Shown: positions 33,850-44,376 of the stretch, in pieces
Position numbering within the stretch: the stretch's first letter is position 1
How the letters are laid out: every line of letters begins with the position of its first letter
Assembly (NCBI GenBank): GCA_002898255.1
Contig: BEIE01000001.1
Location: forward strand, 1-64,000
DNA: 64,000 bases
Direction: 5' to 3'
Origin: a bacterium HR28
Lineage (GTDB): Bacteria > Chloroflexota > Chloroflexia > Thermomicrobiales > Thermomicrobiaceae
The notes under the pieces: generated by a model
The model's database searches: none
Seen by the model: only the letters and a program-made list of their open reading frames with translations
Told to the model about the DNA's origin: nothing
Translations under genes and position numbers: made by a program

Positions 33850-36093
33850 ATGGCGCAAGCGCGGACGCGGGGTCGGCAGCGAGCGGCGGAATCCAAGCGA
33901 GATGCCGGTTCGGTGGTTTCCAACGTGCTGAGGCACCTCGCACGGATCGGTCATGGGGTAGTGATGGGGATTCCGCGGCGGCTACCGCGTGATCTGGCGG
34001 CGCTGTTCCTGGCGACCGTTGGAGTTCTTCTCGCACTGGCGCTCCTTGGCCAGGCGAACGAGACAGGGCTTGTGGGATGGATTGCGAATGGGTGCCAACA
34101 GCTCTTTGGGCGCGGCGCACTCATCGTGCCACTCACCTTCTGGTGGGGTGCTTTCGAGGTTGCGGCCTCAAGTTCTCGCCAGGCGACGATCCGCCGCACG
34201 GTTGGACTTGGGCTCTATGCAGCCGGTGCTCTGGCGCTGCTTGATGCACGTGCGACTGATCGTGTCGAGGAGGCTGGCGGGTATATCGGGGCAGGCATTG
34301 CCACACTGCTGCGGCTGGTGGGCGGTGAGGTAGGGCTTGGGCTTCTGGCGCTTGCGCTCGGGCTGGCGGGGTCGACTCTTATCGCCGGGGTCGACTTGCG
34401 GACGCTGGTGGCGCGTGGTGTTGCACTGGGGCGGGTGCTGTCCGGCCACTTCGCACGTCGCAGACGGGGTCCAGACAGCAACGCGGTGCTCGAACCAGGC
34501 ACTGCCGTACCAGGGCATCGGATGGAGGACACGACCAAGCGAGAACCGACGCCTGCCGTCATCACCCCACCGCGACACACGAGCACGAGCCGCGTGCGCA
34601 GCAAGCGTGGGACGACCGAAGGCCGACCGCGCGTCGAGCGGCCGGCTACCCGGGAGCCCGAATCGGCGAGCGACGAACAGGTTCCACCACCCACACGTGG
34701 TGAGGATGTGCTCCCGGATATCGGACGGCTGCAACGCTACGAGGCGAGTCTCCCCGATCCAGAGGAGCTCCAGCACAAAGCCGCGATCATTCAGGAGACG
34801 CTTGCCAATTTTCGGGTCGATGCGCGGGTACGGGAGATCTATCCAGGGCCGGCTGTAACACTTTTCACCCTGGAGCCTGGTCCCGGCGTCAAGGTGCGAC
34901 GGATCACCGAGCTGCAAAATGACCTCGCGCTGGCGCTTGCAGCCCCAGCGATCCGGATTGAGGCTCCGGTACCCGGGATGGCCCGCGTGGGCATCGAGGT
35001 ACCGAACGCGGCAATTTCGACCGTCGGGCTCCGCGAAGTGATCGAGTCACCAGCGTTTCAGCGTTCACGGGCACGGTTACCGCTGGCGCTTGGACGCGAT
35101 GTGCACGGCGAGTACGTGATCGCCGACCTCACCCGGATGCCTCACCTTTTGATTGCTGGTGCGACCGGATCAGGGAAATCAGTCTGCATCAACGGCATCA
35201 TCGCCACGTTCCTCCTCACACGCCGGCCCGATGAACTCCAGATGTTGCTGATCGATCCGAAAAAGGTGGAACTCGCAGGCTATGACGGTGTGCCACACCT
35301 CAAGCGACCAGTTGTGACCGACATGGGGTTAGTGGTGGGCGCGCTGCGGCGCGTTCTCCAGGAGATGGAGCGGCGTTACGAACTCTTTGCGCAGCTCGGT
35401 GTGCGCAATCTCGAAGGATACCGGTTACGGCGCGAAGAGGATCCCTCGTTGGAACCGCTGCCCTACCTGGTTGTGATCATCGACGAGCTAGCCGACCTTA
35501 TGTTGACGACACCTGACGAGGTAGAGACCTTGCTGGTGCGGTTAGCGCAGATGGCTCGCGCGACCGGTATCCATCTTTTGATCGCGACCCAGCGCCCATC
35601 GGTCGACGTTCTCACCGGGCTTATCAAAGCGAACGTCCCGGCGCGGATTGCCTTCGCGGTCACCTCCCAGACCGATAGCCGTGTGATTCTGGATATGCCG
35701 GGCGCTGAACGTTTGCTCGGTCGTGGCGACATGCTCTACCTCCCACCGGATGCCGCGCGCCCGCTCCGGGTGCAAGGTTCCTTCATCGAGGATCGCGATC
35801 TGGAGTACGTGGTCGAACACTGGCGACGGCTCTATCCGGAACCACGCTATGACCCGACGTGGCTAGATCTCGAAGAGGCGGGCCCGGAGCCCAGCCGAGG
35901 CGACGATCCACTGTTGGAGCAGGCCAGGCAACTCGTACGGCAGCTCGGCACGGTGTCGACCTCGCTCCTTCAACGGCGACTCCGGATCGGCTATAACCGG
36001 GCAGCGCGGATTATGGAACAACTGGAGGCCGAGGGGATTGTTGGTCCAGCTGAAGGGGCGCGCGGCCGTATGGTCTACCTGGGGGAGGAGTGA
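33850..36093 (+). CDS. ftsK: FtsK/SpoIIIE DNA translocase
   Basis: N-terminal TM helices; HLLIAGATGSGKSVCINGIIATFLLTRRPDELQMLLIDPKKVELAGYDGVPHL...ARATGIHLLIATQRPSVDVLTGLIKANVPARIAFAVTSQTDSRVILD; C-terminal gamma-like winged helix. Confidence 0.96.
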   Translation: MAQARTRGRQRAAESKRDAGSVVSNVLRHLARIGHGVVMGIPRRLPRDLAALFLATVGVLLALALLGQANETGLVGWIANGCQQLFGRGALIVPLTFWWGAFEVAASSSRQATIRRTVGLGLYAAGALALLDARATDRVEEAGGYIGAGIATLLRLVGGEVGLGLLALALGLAGSTLIAGVDLRTLVARGVALGRVLSGHFARRRRGPDSNAVLEPGTAVPGHRMEDTTKREPTPAVITPPRHTSTSRVRSKRGTTEGRPRVERPATREPESASDEQVPPPTRGEDVLPDIGRLQRYEASLPDPEELQHKAAIIQETLANFRVDARVREIYPGPAVTLFTLEPGPGVKVRRITELQNDLALALAAPAIRIEAPVPGMARVGIEVPNAAISTVGLREVIESPAFQRSRARLPLALGRDVHGEYVIADLTRMPHLLIAGATGSGKSVCINGIIATFLLTRRPDELQMLLIDPKKVELAGYDGVPHLKRPVVTDMGLVVGALRRVLQEMERRYELFAQLGVRNLEGYRLRREEDPSLEPLPYLVVIIDELADLMLTTPDEVETLLVRLAQMARATGIHLLIATQRPSVDVLTGLIKANVPARIAFAVTSQTDSRVILDMPGAERLLGRGDMLYLPPDAARPLRVQGSFIEDRDLEYVVEHWRRLYPEPRYDPTWLDLEEAGPEPSRGDDPLLEQARQLVRQLGTVSTSLLQRRLRIGYNRAARIMEQLEAEGIVGPAEGARGRMVYLGEE

Positions 36094-36165
36094 GCGGCAA
36101 GGGCTTCTTCGCCGGTTTGGTATACTGGTGAGCGTGAACGCGCGTTTTGCCGGACGGCGACTGAG

Positions 36166-36777
36166 GTGACTGTGCGCGCACGGGGTCCGGCCGAGCCGAT
36201 TGCTCGGCTCATCGAGGAACTCGCCAAACTTCCCGGAATCGGTCCGAAGACCGCATCACGGTTGGCGTATCACCTGCTGCGCAGCCCGCGCGAGGAGGCG
36301 TTGGCACTCGCGCAGGCCATCGTCGAGGTGAAAGAGCGCGTCCAGCTGTGCTCGCGCTGCTTCAATTTGACGGATGTGGATCCCTGCCCGATCTGCTCCG
36401 ACCCGACGCGGGATCAGCAGACAATCTGCGTGGTTGAGGATCCGCTGGATGTGCTCGCGCTCGAGCGGACCGGTGCGTATCACGGGGTCTATCATGTGCT
36501 GCACGGCGTCATCTCGCCGGTGGACGGGATCGGGCCGGAGCGCCTGCGTATCCGGGAGCTCGTGCAGCGCGTGCGGGATGAGCGCCCCAACGAGGTTATC
36601 CTGGCGCTGAACCCGAATATCGAGGGTGATGCGACAGCAATGTACCTGGCACGCCAGCTCATCCCGCTGGGAGTAACAGTGACGCGTCCAGCGAGCGGAC
36701 TCCCGGTCGGTGGCGACCTGGAGTATGCAGACGAAGTGACGCTTGGTCGCGCGCTTGCTGGACGACGCGCGCTCTGA
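36166..36777 (+). CDS. recR: Recombination mediator RecR
   Basis: [37 protein letters not shown]...[64 protein letters not shown]. Confidence 0.97.
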   Translation: MTVRARGPAEPIARLIEELAKLPGIGPKTASRLAYHLLRSPREEALALAQAIVEVKERVQLCSRCFNLTDVDPCPICSDPTRDQQTICVVEDPLDVLALERTGAYHGVYHVLHGVISPVDGIGPERLRIRELVQRVRDERPNEVILALNPNIEGDATAMYLARQLIPLGVTVTRPASGLPVGGDLEYADEVTLGRALAGRRAL

Positions 36778-36800
36778 GAGGACACGGAGGAGGACCCGGC

Positions 36801-37781
36801 GTGCTGTGGCGGCGGCCTCAACGGGCAACGGATGATCGGCCGGGTCGACTAGCGATCAAAGGCTGCGACCTTGTCAACTTGCCGCATGCGTTCCGGCCCT
36901 GGTTGCTGCGGAGCATCCTTGGCAACGCATTCGGTTCGGCCGGAGGACGAGTATTTGTGGATCATCAGCGGTCACTCGCCTTTGCCCAGGTCGTGGCCGA
37001 ACCAGGGCGCGACCACTGGTTCATCGTCCGGCTGGTCGCCGAGGCCGGTGTCACGGATGGCGGTCGCGAGCTCCTCGATCGGATCGCCCGAGAAGCGGGC
37101 ACGCGTGGAGTGATCCGACTGCACACATTAGTCACGGAGCACCCGGACGTGCTGGAGTGGTGGCAGCGAGCCGGATTCACGCCGTTTCGGCGCGTTGTCC
37201 TGCTCACGACAACGGCTGAGGGGCGTCACGCTCCCCCGGAGGGGACGATTCGTGTGCAAGAGGCGGTCGACGCGTGGGAGGTGCAACGGCTCTACGAGCG
37301 GCTCACGCCGCGTCCGGTGCAGTATGCGGAGGCACGCAACCGTGCGACGTGGCAGGTCGGTCGGCGCGCTGGATGGCGTGTGCGAGGATTTTTGCTCTCG
37401 AATGGGCAGGAGACGACAGCCTATTGTCGTGTGCGCTCACGCGGTAAATGGCATCTCGTCGAGGTACTCGCGTCGGATCATGCGGCAGACGATGCAGTCA
37501 GTTTGGTGCGCTATGCGATTGGGCAAAGCGCGAGGCCGCACGATCAGGTTCTGCTTGTGCTTCCCGAGGAGGCTCCCTGCATGCTCGCCGCGTTCGAGCG
37601 CGCGGGATTTCGGACACAGGAGAGGAGAGTCTGGCTCGCACGCTATACCGTACGACGAATCCGGGTCGGGACCCTGGCAAGCGATGCAGCAAGTCTTGCC
37701 GCTCTGGCTGACGCGCGGCGCGCGTTCTACCGGCGTGAGCGCCCGAAGGTCGCCGTGGTCGAACGCGCGACATCACACTGA
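36801..37781 (+). CDS. GNAT-like acetyltransferase
   Basis: FAQVVAEPGRDHWFIVRLVAEAGVTDGGRELLDRIAREAGTRGVIRLHTLVTEHPDVLEWWQRAGFTPFRR. Confidence 0.6.
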   Translation: MLWRRPQRATDDRPGRLAIKGCDLVNLPHAFRPWLLRSILGNAFGSAGGRVFVDHQRSLAFAQVVAEPGRDHWFIVRLVAEAGVTDGGRELLDRIAREAGTRGVIRLHTLVTEHPDVLEWWQRAGFTPFRRVVLLTTTAEGRHAPPEGTIRVQEAVDAWEVQRLYERLTPRPVQYAEARNRATWQVGRRAGWRVRGFLLSNGQETTAYCRVRSRGKWHLVEVLASDHAADDAVSLVRYAIGQSARPHDQVLLVLPEEAPCMLAAFERAGFRTQERRVWLARYTVRRIRVGTLASDAASLAALADARRAFYRRERPKVAVVERATSH

Positions 37782-37815
37782 AAATCGATGAAAGAGGAGG
37801 ACGAGTACGCGAACC

Positions 37816-39537
37816 GTGACGAAGCCCACAACAATTCTTCCAGCAGCGCCGGAGCAGACCATCACTGACAATCTTGAGGATCTGCTCGCGGTCTTGCCTC
37901 CTGATATCGTCGAAGCGCTCCAGCAATACAACAACCCTGAGGACCGGGCTAAGTTGCTGGAGATCGTTCTCGACCTCGGCCGTCGCCCGGAGGCCCGGTT
38001 CGAGGATCGCGAGGTCTACCTCGCCGAACGCGAGGTGACGCGTGAGGATATCGCTTACGTCGCCTCACGGATCGGACGCTTCGGCGACGATAACCGTGCG
38101 GGGATCGAGCGGACACTCCATCGCATCTCAGCGATCCGCTCCCGCTCTGGTGAGATCGTCGGGCTTACCTGCCGGATCGGGCGCGCAGTCTACGGGACCG
38201 TCGCTATCATTCGCGACCTGATTGAGTCCGGCGAGAGCATCTTGTTGCTTGGGCGACCCGGCGTCGGGAAGACGACGATGCTGCGTGAGACGGCCCGGGT
38301 GTTGGCCGATGACTTGCGCAAGCGGGTCATCGTCGTGGACACCAGCAACGAAATCGCCGGAGACGGCGACATCCCTCATCCGGCGATCGGACGCGCGCGC
38401 CGAATGCAGGTACCAACGCCGAGCCTCCAGCATGCGGTGATGATCGAAGCGGTGGAAAACCACATGCCGGAGGTAATTGTCATCGACGAAATCGGCACGG
38501 AACTCGAGGCGGCTGCCGCTCGGACGATCGCTGAGCGCGGTGTCCAGCTGATTGGTACCGCCCATGGCAACACGCTCGAGAACATTATGATGAATCCGAC
38601 GCTCTCTGATCTTATTGGCGGAATCCAGTCAGTCACGCTGAGCGACGAGGAAGCGCGGCGACGCGGGACGCAAAAGTCGATCCTAGAGCGCAAGGCTCCA
38701 CCAACGTTCGGAGTCCTCGTCGAGATCCAGTCGCGCAACCGGGTGGCCGTGCACCGCGACGTCGCGGCAGCGGTCGATGCAATCCTGCGCAACCAGCCAC
38801 TGCGGGTGGAAATCCGCGAGCGGAATCCCGATGGCACGGTGTCGATCTGGTACGAGGAACTCTACGGACAGGAACACCGCGCAGAGCGTTCGATGCTACC
38901 CTCGGGGCCGCGACGTACCTACCAGCGGATCCCAGGTGCACAGCCGCCCAGCCGACCGACGACTGCATCTGTACCGTCGGCTTCTCTGCCTGCGGTCACT
39001 GTTGAGTCGTCCCGGCGGACCATGCGGCTCTTTCCGTTCGGCGTCAGTCGCAATCGCCTCGAGCAAGTGATCCACCAACTCGTACTTCCGGTGGAACTCG
39101 TGCGTTCACCGCGGGAAGCGGATGCAGTCGTGACGCTGAAGAACTACTTCCGGAAGCGGCCGCAAGTGCTACGCGAGGCGGAGCAGCGGGGCGTTCCGGT
39201 CTATGTGCTGCGTAGCAACACAGCTCAGCAGATGGCGAATCTCTTCCGCTCGCTGTTCCCAGATCGCTTCGTCGAGGAAAGCGACACGGAAGAGACGGAT
39301 GACGGTGACGGCTCATTTGCACCGCAGGACCGCATCGCTGCGGCGATGTACGAGGCTGAAGCGGCAGCGCACCAAGTCCTGCAGGGAACACGCGACCGGG
39401 TCGAACTCCGTCCCCAAGAAGCCTGGATCCGCCGCCTGCAGCACCAGCTCGCTGAGCGCTACAACCTCGCCTCGCGCAGCCGCGGACGCGAACCATTCCG
39501 CCGGGTGGAAATCTATCGCGAGGACGAGGGCTGGTGA
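37816..39537 (+). CDS. SpoIIIAA/Ycf45-like AAA ATPase with C-terminal R3H-like region
   Basis: ESILLLGRPGVGKTTMLRETARVLADDLRKRVIVVDTSNEIAGDGDIPHPAIGRARRMQVP...VIVIDEIGTELEAAAARTIAERGVQLIGTAHGNTLENIMMNPTL; C-terminal LQHQLAERYNLASRSRGREPFRRVEIY. Confidence 0.85.
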   Translation: MTKPTTILPAAPEQTITDNLEDLLAVLPPDIVEALQQYNNPEDRAKLLEIVLDLGRRPEARFEDREVYLAEREVTREDIAYVASRIGRFGDDNRAGIERTLHRISAIRSRSGEIVGLTCRIGRAVYGTVAIIRDLIESGESILLLGRPGVGKTTMLRETARVLADDLRKRVIVVDTSNEIAGDGDIPHPAIGRARRMQVPTPSLQHAVMIEAVENHMPEVIVIDEIGTELEAAAARTIAERGVQLIGTAHGNTLENIMMNPTLSDLIGGIQSVTLSDEEARRRGTQKSILERKAPPTFGVLVEIQSRNRVAVHRDVAAAVDAILRNQPLRVEIRERNPDGTVSIWYEELYGQEHRAERSMLPSGPRRTYQRIPGAQPPSRPTTASVPSASLPAVTVESSRRTMRLFPFGVSRNRLEQVIHQLVLPVELVRSPREADAVVTLKNYFRKRPQVLREAEQRGVPVYVLRSNTAQQMANLFRSLFPDRFVEESDTEETDDGDGSFAPQDRIAAAMYEAEAAAHQVLQGTRDRVELRPQEAWIRRLQHQLAERYNLASRSRGREPFRRVEIYREDEGW

Positions 39538-40169
39538 GTTGGTTCATCACCTTCGAGGGGCCAGAGGGCGCTGGGAAGACAACACAGTGTCACGCACTGG
39601 CGACACGGTTGCGTGACCACGGGTACGACTGTTTGGTCACTCGCGAACCCGGCGGAACGCCACTTGGCGAGGCCATCCGAGAATGGTTACTGGGCAGGAA
39701 CACGTTGCGCGCCGAGACGGAAGCGCTCCTGTTCACCGCTGCGCGCGCCGAGCATGTGTGGGAACGAATCCGTCCGGCCCTTGCGCGTGGCACGATCGTC
39801 TTGTGCGACCGCTATGTGGATTCGACGCTGGCCTATCAGGGGGCAGGTCGCGGGTTGGATGAGCGCTGGTTGCGCGAGCTCCACCGCGTCGCGACCGGAG
39901 ACCTGTGGCCGGACTTGACCGTGTTGCTCGACGTGCCGGTCGAACTCGGCTTGGCGCGCCGTCGGGCAGCTGGTGAGACATTGACACGTTTGGACAGCGA
40001 GCTTACGAGTTTTCACGAACGGGTCCGGGCCTGGTACCACACGGCGGCACAGCGCGAGCCCACCCGCTGGCGGGTTATCGACGCGACGAAGGCACCGGAG
40101 ACGGTGGCCGAGGCCGTCTGGATAGTGGTTGCGGAGTTCTTGGAGCAGAGGAAACGGACGGGCCGATGA
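39534..40169 (+). CDS. tmk: Thymidylate kinase
   Basis: FITFEGPEGAGKTTQCHALATRLRDHGYDCLVTREPGGTPLGEAIREWLL...CDRYVDSTLAYQGAGRGL. Confidence 0.97.
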   Translation: MSWFITFEGPEGAGKTTQCHALATRLRDHGYDCLVTREPGGTPLGEAIREWLLGRNTLRAETEALLFTAARAEHVWERIRPALARGTIVLCDRYVDSTLAYQGAGRGLDERWLRELHRVATGDLWPDLTVLLDVPVELGLARRRAAGETLTRLDSELTSFHERVRAWYHTAAQREPTRWRVIDATKAPETVAEAVWIVVAEFLEQRKRTGR

Positions 40170-40507
40170 GCTCGATGAAGCTCGTCATCGCGGTGGTACA
40201 GGCGCGGGATGCTGACAAGCTCCTTCATGCCCTGCAGCAAGAGGGCTTCCGCGCCACGCGCATCAGCAGTACCGGCGGCTTCCTTCGCGAGCAGAACGTC
40301 ACCGTGCTGATCGGTGTGGAAGCCACACGACTGGAACAAGTCTTGCGCATCATCAAAGCGAACTGCTATACGAGAACGCAGTACGTCAACCCGCTGTTAC
40401 CGATCGTTGAGTCAGGTGAGTTCTTTGTTCCGCAGCCCATTGAGGTCGAGGTGGGTGGTGCCAACGTCTTCGTTGTTCCCGTCGAGCGGTTCGAGCGCAT
40501 CCCCTGA
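40166..40507 (+). CDS. Cyclic-di-AMP receptor-like protein (DarA/PstA, YaaQ family)
   Basis: MKLVIAVVQARDADKLLHALQQEGFRATRISSTGGFLREQNVTVLIGVEATRLEQVLRII...PIEVEVGGANVFVVPVERFERI; 4-nt overlap with tmk. Confidence 0.9.
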   Translation: MSSMKLVIAVVQARDADKLLHALQQEGFRATRISSTGGFLREQNVTVLIGVEATRLEQVLRIIKANCYTRTQYVNPLLPIVESGEFFVPQPIEVEVGGANVFVVPVERFERIP

Positions 40508-40529
40508 GGTAGGAGGGTGAGGTCGCGCG

Positions 40530-41156
40530 GTGGAGCAGTTGATCGCGCAAGCAGTGCACCTTCTGCTCGCGCTCGGTGGCGCGTATTATCTTGCACTCTG
40601 GTTTGCACTCGTCGTCTGGACGTTTCAGGATATCCAGACGCGAACTCGGAGCGTCATCGCGCAGATTTTTGCGACCCTCCTGGTCGTTCTCTTCTCGGTT
40701 CCTGGAGTTGTCCTCTACTTGCTCATGCGGCCCCGTGAGACGCTTGAAGAGCAATATGAACGGGCCCTGGAAGAGGAGTACTTGATTCAGGATTTGGAGG
40801 CGACCGGCCGCTGTCCATCCTGCCGCCGACCGGTGCAGGAGGAATTCCAGTTCTGTCCCTATTGTCGCACCGCTCTCAAGCAGCTCTGTGTCACCTGCGG
40901 ACGGCTTTTAAGCTTGGACTGGCCACACTGCCCATACTGCGGTGCAGCACAACCAAGCGAGGAACCAGAGCTCGTGGTCCGCGAACGACGGTCACCGCTT
41001 GAAGCGGTTCAGCGGGCGTTGGGACGCACCGTGCCGCTCCGTGAACGCCGGACAGAATCGTCTCTCCCAGAGGAGCCAGCGTCCACGCTTCCTCCGGGCT
41101 GGTCGCGTAGCGAGGCACGAACGGAGCCAGAGACCGACCAGCTACCGCGCGCGTGA
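40530..41156 (+). CDS. Membrane protein with double zinc ribbon
   Basis: N-terminal TM helices; CPSCRRPVQEEFQFCPYCRTALKQLCVTCGRLLSLDWPHCPYCG. Confidence 0.75.
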   Translation: MEQLIAQAVHLLLALGGAYYLALWFALVVWTFQDIQTRTRSVIAQIFATLLVVLFSVPGVVLYLLMRPRETLEEQYERALEEEYLIQDLEATGRCPSCRRPVQEEFQFCPYCRTALKQLCVTCGRLLSLDWPHCPYCGAAQPSEEPELVVRERRSPLEAVQRALGRTVPLRERRTESSLPEEPASTLPPGWSRSEARTEPETDQLPRA

Positions 41157-42005
41157 CTGGGATGCGGCACGGTCATTCCCACGACTCGGCTGCGCTTCGG
41201 GACGGATTTGAAAGTTGAACTTGCTTCGGAAGGCCTCGTAGAAGTTCGTGCCAGGCAGTATCACGAGACGAAAGAGCTGTGTGCCGCGCGTTACTCGAAT
41301 GAGGTCCCCACGCTGCAACGCGAGCACGGGATCACCATCGATGATAAGGCGCGCCTCCCGGTCACTCAGGTACACCTGCTCGATAGTCGCCTGCTCCGGA
41401 ACCACGAGCGCGATGCGGATCGGAGAATGCGGGCAGATGGGCGTGACCGCGAATCCATGTACCCCTGCCGTCAGAACCGGGCCACCAGCTGCCATACAGT
41501 AAGCCGTACTGCCCTGGGGAGTGGCCACGATCATGCCATCTCCCGGATAGGTGTTGACAAATTGGCCATCGATGTAGAGCTCCAGCTCGATCAGTTGGAA
41601 CCCGGCGCGGACGACCACGTCGTTGATCGCCCAGGCGTCCACGATCACTGCACCGTTACGCTCGAGTTGAACCGCGAGTGTCGGTCCCTCCTGGACGTGA
41701 TAATGGTCGCTGAGAAGATCGGTCAGCGCACGTTCCCAGTCCTCTCGCTCAACCAAGGCAAGGAAGCCCACCCGTCCAAGATTGATACCCAGAATCGGTA
41801 CCTCGGGGTAGGCATGCGCAACACGCATGATCAGACCATCGCCGCCAATCGCAATGACCACATCGCGATCGCGCCAAGACTGGACAAGCGTCTGCTCGTC
41901 CGCGACGTCACAGCCCCGAGCGACGAGCCAGTCGTGGATCTCCCTCGCGAGGAGCGCTGCTTCTGGTTTGCCATGCGCCGCAATCACTCCAAAACGTCGT
42001 GCCAT
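41142..42005 (-). CDS. nadK: NAD kinase
   Basis: DVVIAIGGDGLIMRVAHAYPEVPILGINLGRVGFLA...GDGMIVATPQGSTAYCMAAGGPVL. Confidence 0.93.
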   Translation of the reverse strand: MARRFGVIAAHGKPEAALLAREIHDWLVARGCDVADEQTLVQSWRDRDVVIAIGGDGLIMRVAHAYPEVPILGINLGRVGFLALVEREDWERALTDLLSDHYHVQEGPTLAVQLERNGAVIVDAWAINDVVVRAGFQLIELELYIDGQFVNTYPGDGMIVATPQGSTAYCMAAGGPVLTAGVHGFAVTPICPHSPIRIALVVPEQATIEQVYLSDREARLIIDGDPVLALQRGDLIRVTRGTQLFRLVILPGTNFYEAFRSKFNFQIRPEAQPSRGNDRAASQSRAR

Positions 42006-42096
42006 CTCGGTCGCTCCTCCTCCCGGCTCGGAGCCGTTACACTGAGCACCGGGCGGACATCCATGCGAATGGTACTCGAGGGAAAGGAAATGACGC

Positions 42097-42738
42097 GTGA
42101 ACTGGATTGAAACCTATCGACTCATCGCTGTTGTGCGGCTGGACGATCTCAGCTGCGCGACCGAACTCACGGCAGCGCTCCTCGAAGGGGGCGTCCGCGT
42201 GATTGAGTTCACCTATACCAATCGAGAAGCCGGCCGCGCGATTGAAGAGGTGCGCCGTCGCTTTGAGGGAACCTGTCTTGTCGGTGCAGGCACAGTGCTC
42301 GATGCAGAAACAGCGCGGCAGGCAATGCTGGCTGGCGCACAGTTCATCGTAACCCCCACCTTACGGCGCGAGACGATCGAGATCTGCCGCCGCTACTCGG
42401 TGCCGAGCGTCATCGGTGCCTTCACGCCAACTGAGATCTTGACAGCGTGGGAGTGGGGTGCCGATTACATTAAGGTCAACCCAGCCAGCTTAGCTGGCCC
42501 AAGCTATTTCAAGGATGTGCTTGCACCGCTCCCACAGGTAAAGCTCATCCCATCAGGAGGTGTCACGCTGGAGACCGCGCCTGCCTTCCTTGCCGCTGGT
42601 GCTGTGGCGGTCGCGGTCGGCAGTCACCTGGTTGATCGGAAGCTAGTCGCGGCGCGTGATTGGGTAGGTCTTCGCGAGCGCGCACGCCAATGGGCCGAAC
42701 TCGTCGCCCGTTCGGGCGGAGAGGGTCTTAGGACATGA
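42097..42738 (+). CDS. eda: KDPG/KHG aldolase
   Basis: LIAVVRLDDLSCATELTAALLEGGVRVIEFTYTNREAGRAIEEVR...VGAGTVLDAETARQAMLAGAQFIVTPTL...YIKVNPASLAGPSYFKDVLAPLPQVKLIPSGGV. Confidence 0.9.
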   Translation: MNWIETYRLIAVVRLDDLSCATELTAALLEGGVRVIEFTYTNREAGRAIEEVRRRFEGTCLVGAGTVLDAETARQAMLAGAQFIVTPTLRRETIEICRRYSVPSVIGAFTPTEILTAWEWGADYIKVNPASLAGPSYFKDVLAPLPQVKLIPSGGVTLETAPAFLAAGAVAVAVGSHLVDRKLVAARDWVGLRERARQWAELVARSGGEGLRT

Positions 42739-43568
42739 GCCAAGATGGAAACGCATTCGAGCATCGCCGAATCCGCCTGGTCCGAGCTGAAGCAGTCGTC
42801 TTGCGGCGACGAGATCTCGGTGAGGCGGATCGTATCTTGACGCTTTTTACACGCGAGCTCGGAAAATTGCGGGTGGTCGCGAAGGGAGTACGCCGCCCAC
42901 TCAGCCGCCTCGGCGGGCATCTGGATCTCTTTGCCCGGACACAGGTGCTTCTGGCACGCGGTCGCGAGCTGGACGTGGTGACACAGGCACAACTGCTCGA
43001 GTCGTTTATCGGCCTTCGCCACGAGCCGTGGCGAGCCGGCTGGGCGGGATACCTCGCCGATCTCACAGATCGCGCGACAGCAGACGCCGACCCGCAGCCG
43101 GCGCTGTATGACCTGCTGGTTGACTGTCTCCGCGCGCTGGCCGACTGCACCGACTCGTTCGCGATCGTTCGGCGCTTCGAGATGCGTCTCCTGGTTCTGC
43201 TCGGCTACCAGCCAGAACTCTCGATCTGCCCACGCTGCAGCAGACGCCTCATACCCGGATCACTCGCGTACGCTCCGGAACAGGGCGGGGTACTTTGCGC
43301 AGAGTGCGTTGGCAGCACCGCGAACGAGATTCCGGTGAGCGTCGGGGCGGTCAAGGCACTGCGATTACTCCTCGCCGACCAGTGGCGCGAGGTGGCAAAC
43401 CGAACGTTGAGCCAGTCCTTGCGGACACAAATCGAGGCTGTCCTACGTGCCGCACTGGAGGCGCATATCGGCGGACCACTTCCTTCGGCGACGGTGGCGA
43501 CGATCCTCGAGCAGCGAGGAGAAAACGATGAGCGTCCTGCTGCACCCCTATCAGGAGCAGGCGGCTGA
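42735..43568 (+). CDS. recO: DNA repair protein RecO
   Basis: RAEAVVLRRRDLGEADRILTLFTRELGKLRVVAKGVRRPLSRLGGHLDLFARTQVLLARGRELDVVTQAQLLESF; CxxC zinc motif CPRCSRR. Confidence 0.92.
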   Translation: MSQDGNAFEHRRIRLVRAEAVVLRRRDLGEADRILTLFTRELGKLRVVAKGVRRPLSRLGGHLDLFARTQVLLARGRELDVVTQAQLLESFIGLRHEPWRAGWAGYLADLTDRATADADPQPALYDLLVDCLRALADCTDSFAIVRRFEMRLLVLLGYQPELSICPRCSRRLIPGSLAYAPEQGGVLCAECVGSTANEIPVSVGAVKALRLLLADQWREVANRTLSQSLRTQIEAVLRAALEAHIGGPLPSATVATILEQRGENDERPAAPLSGAGG

Positions 43569-44376
43569 GCGTGCACAGCGACTTGCCCGGCAATATGGCG
43601 TGGAACCAACAGTCTTTGTGGTTCTGGGGTCAGGACTCGGAGGGTTACCGGAGAACGCGCGAGTCATTGCGCGTGTCCCACTCGACGAGGTGACAGGGAT
43701 CACGGCTGCCACGGTCGCCGGGCATGCCCGCGAACTGGCATTGGCTCACTGGCAGAATGTTGCGACGTGGTTCTGCCTCGGGCGATATCACCTCTACCAA
43801 GGTCTTTCCGCAGCAGCGGTCGCAAGTCCGATCGTCATGTTGGCGCACCTGCCGGTACGGTGCGTCGTACTGACGAACGCGGCCGGAGGACTTAATCCGG
43901 TGTATCAGCCTGGGGACTTTGTGCTGATTCGCGATCATCTCTTCGTACCCGGCTTGGCAGGACAACATCCGCTGATCCCACCTCCCGGACCCGTTCGCTT
44001 TTTCAGTCTGCGTGATGCTTACGATCCAGAACTCCGAGCTGCAGTGCGCCGCGTGGCCGAGGAACGCGGACTCATGCTCCGCGAGGGGACATATGCGATG
44101 GTGGCAGGCCCAACGTTTGAGACGGCGGCTGAGCTCCGGTGGCTACGCTTGGCTGGTGCCGACCTCGTCGGTATGTCGACGGTACCGGAAGTGATCATGG
44201 CGCGGGCGCTCGGTCTGCGGGTGCTGGCGATCTCTGTTGTTACCAACCGAGCGATCCCAGATGAGCCGCACATTCCCACACACGAAGAAGTGGCGGCGGT
44301 CGGCGAACGAGCGCGCCCACAACTCTTCGCCCTGCTCGAGGCAATTCTCCCCCTGCTGGCGACCCTCGAAGTGTGA
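43528..44376 (+). CDS. Purine-nucleoside phosphorylase
   Basis: VFVVLGSGLGGLPENARVIARVPLDEV...CVVLTNAAGGLNPVYQPGDFVLIRDHLFVPGLAGQHPL...MVAGPTFETAAELRWLRLAGADLVGMSTVPEVIMARALGLRVLAISVVTN. Confidence 0.93.
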   Translation: MSVLLHPYQEQAAERAQRLARQYGVEPTVFVVLGSGLGGLPENARVIARVPLDEVTGITAATVAGHARELALAHWQNVATWFCLGRYHLYQGLSAAAVASPIVMLAHLPVRCVVLTNAAGGLNPVYQPGDFVLIRDHLFVPGLAGQHPLIPPPGPVRFFSLRDAYDPELRAAVRRVAEERGLMLREGTYAMVAGPTFETAAELRWLRLAGADLVGMSTVPEVIMARALGLRVLAISVVTNRAIPDEPHIPTHEEVAAVGERARPQLFALLEAILPLLATLEV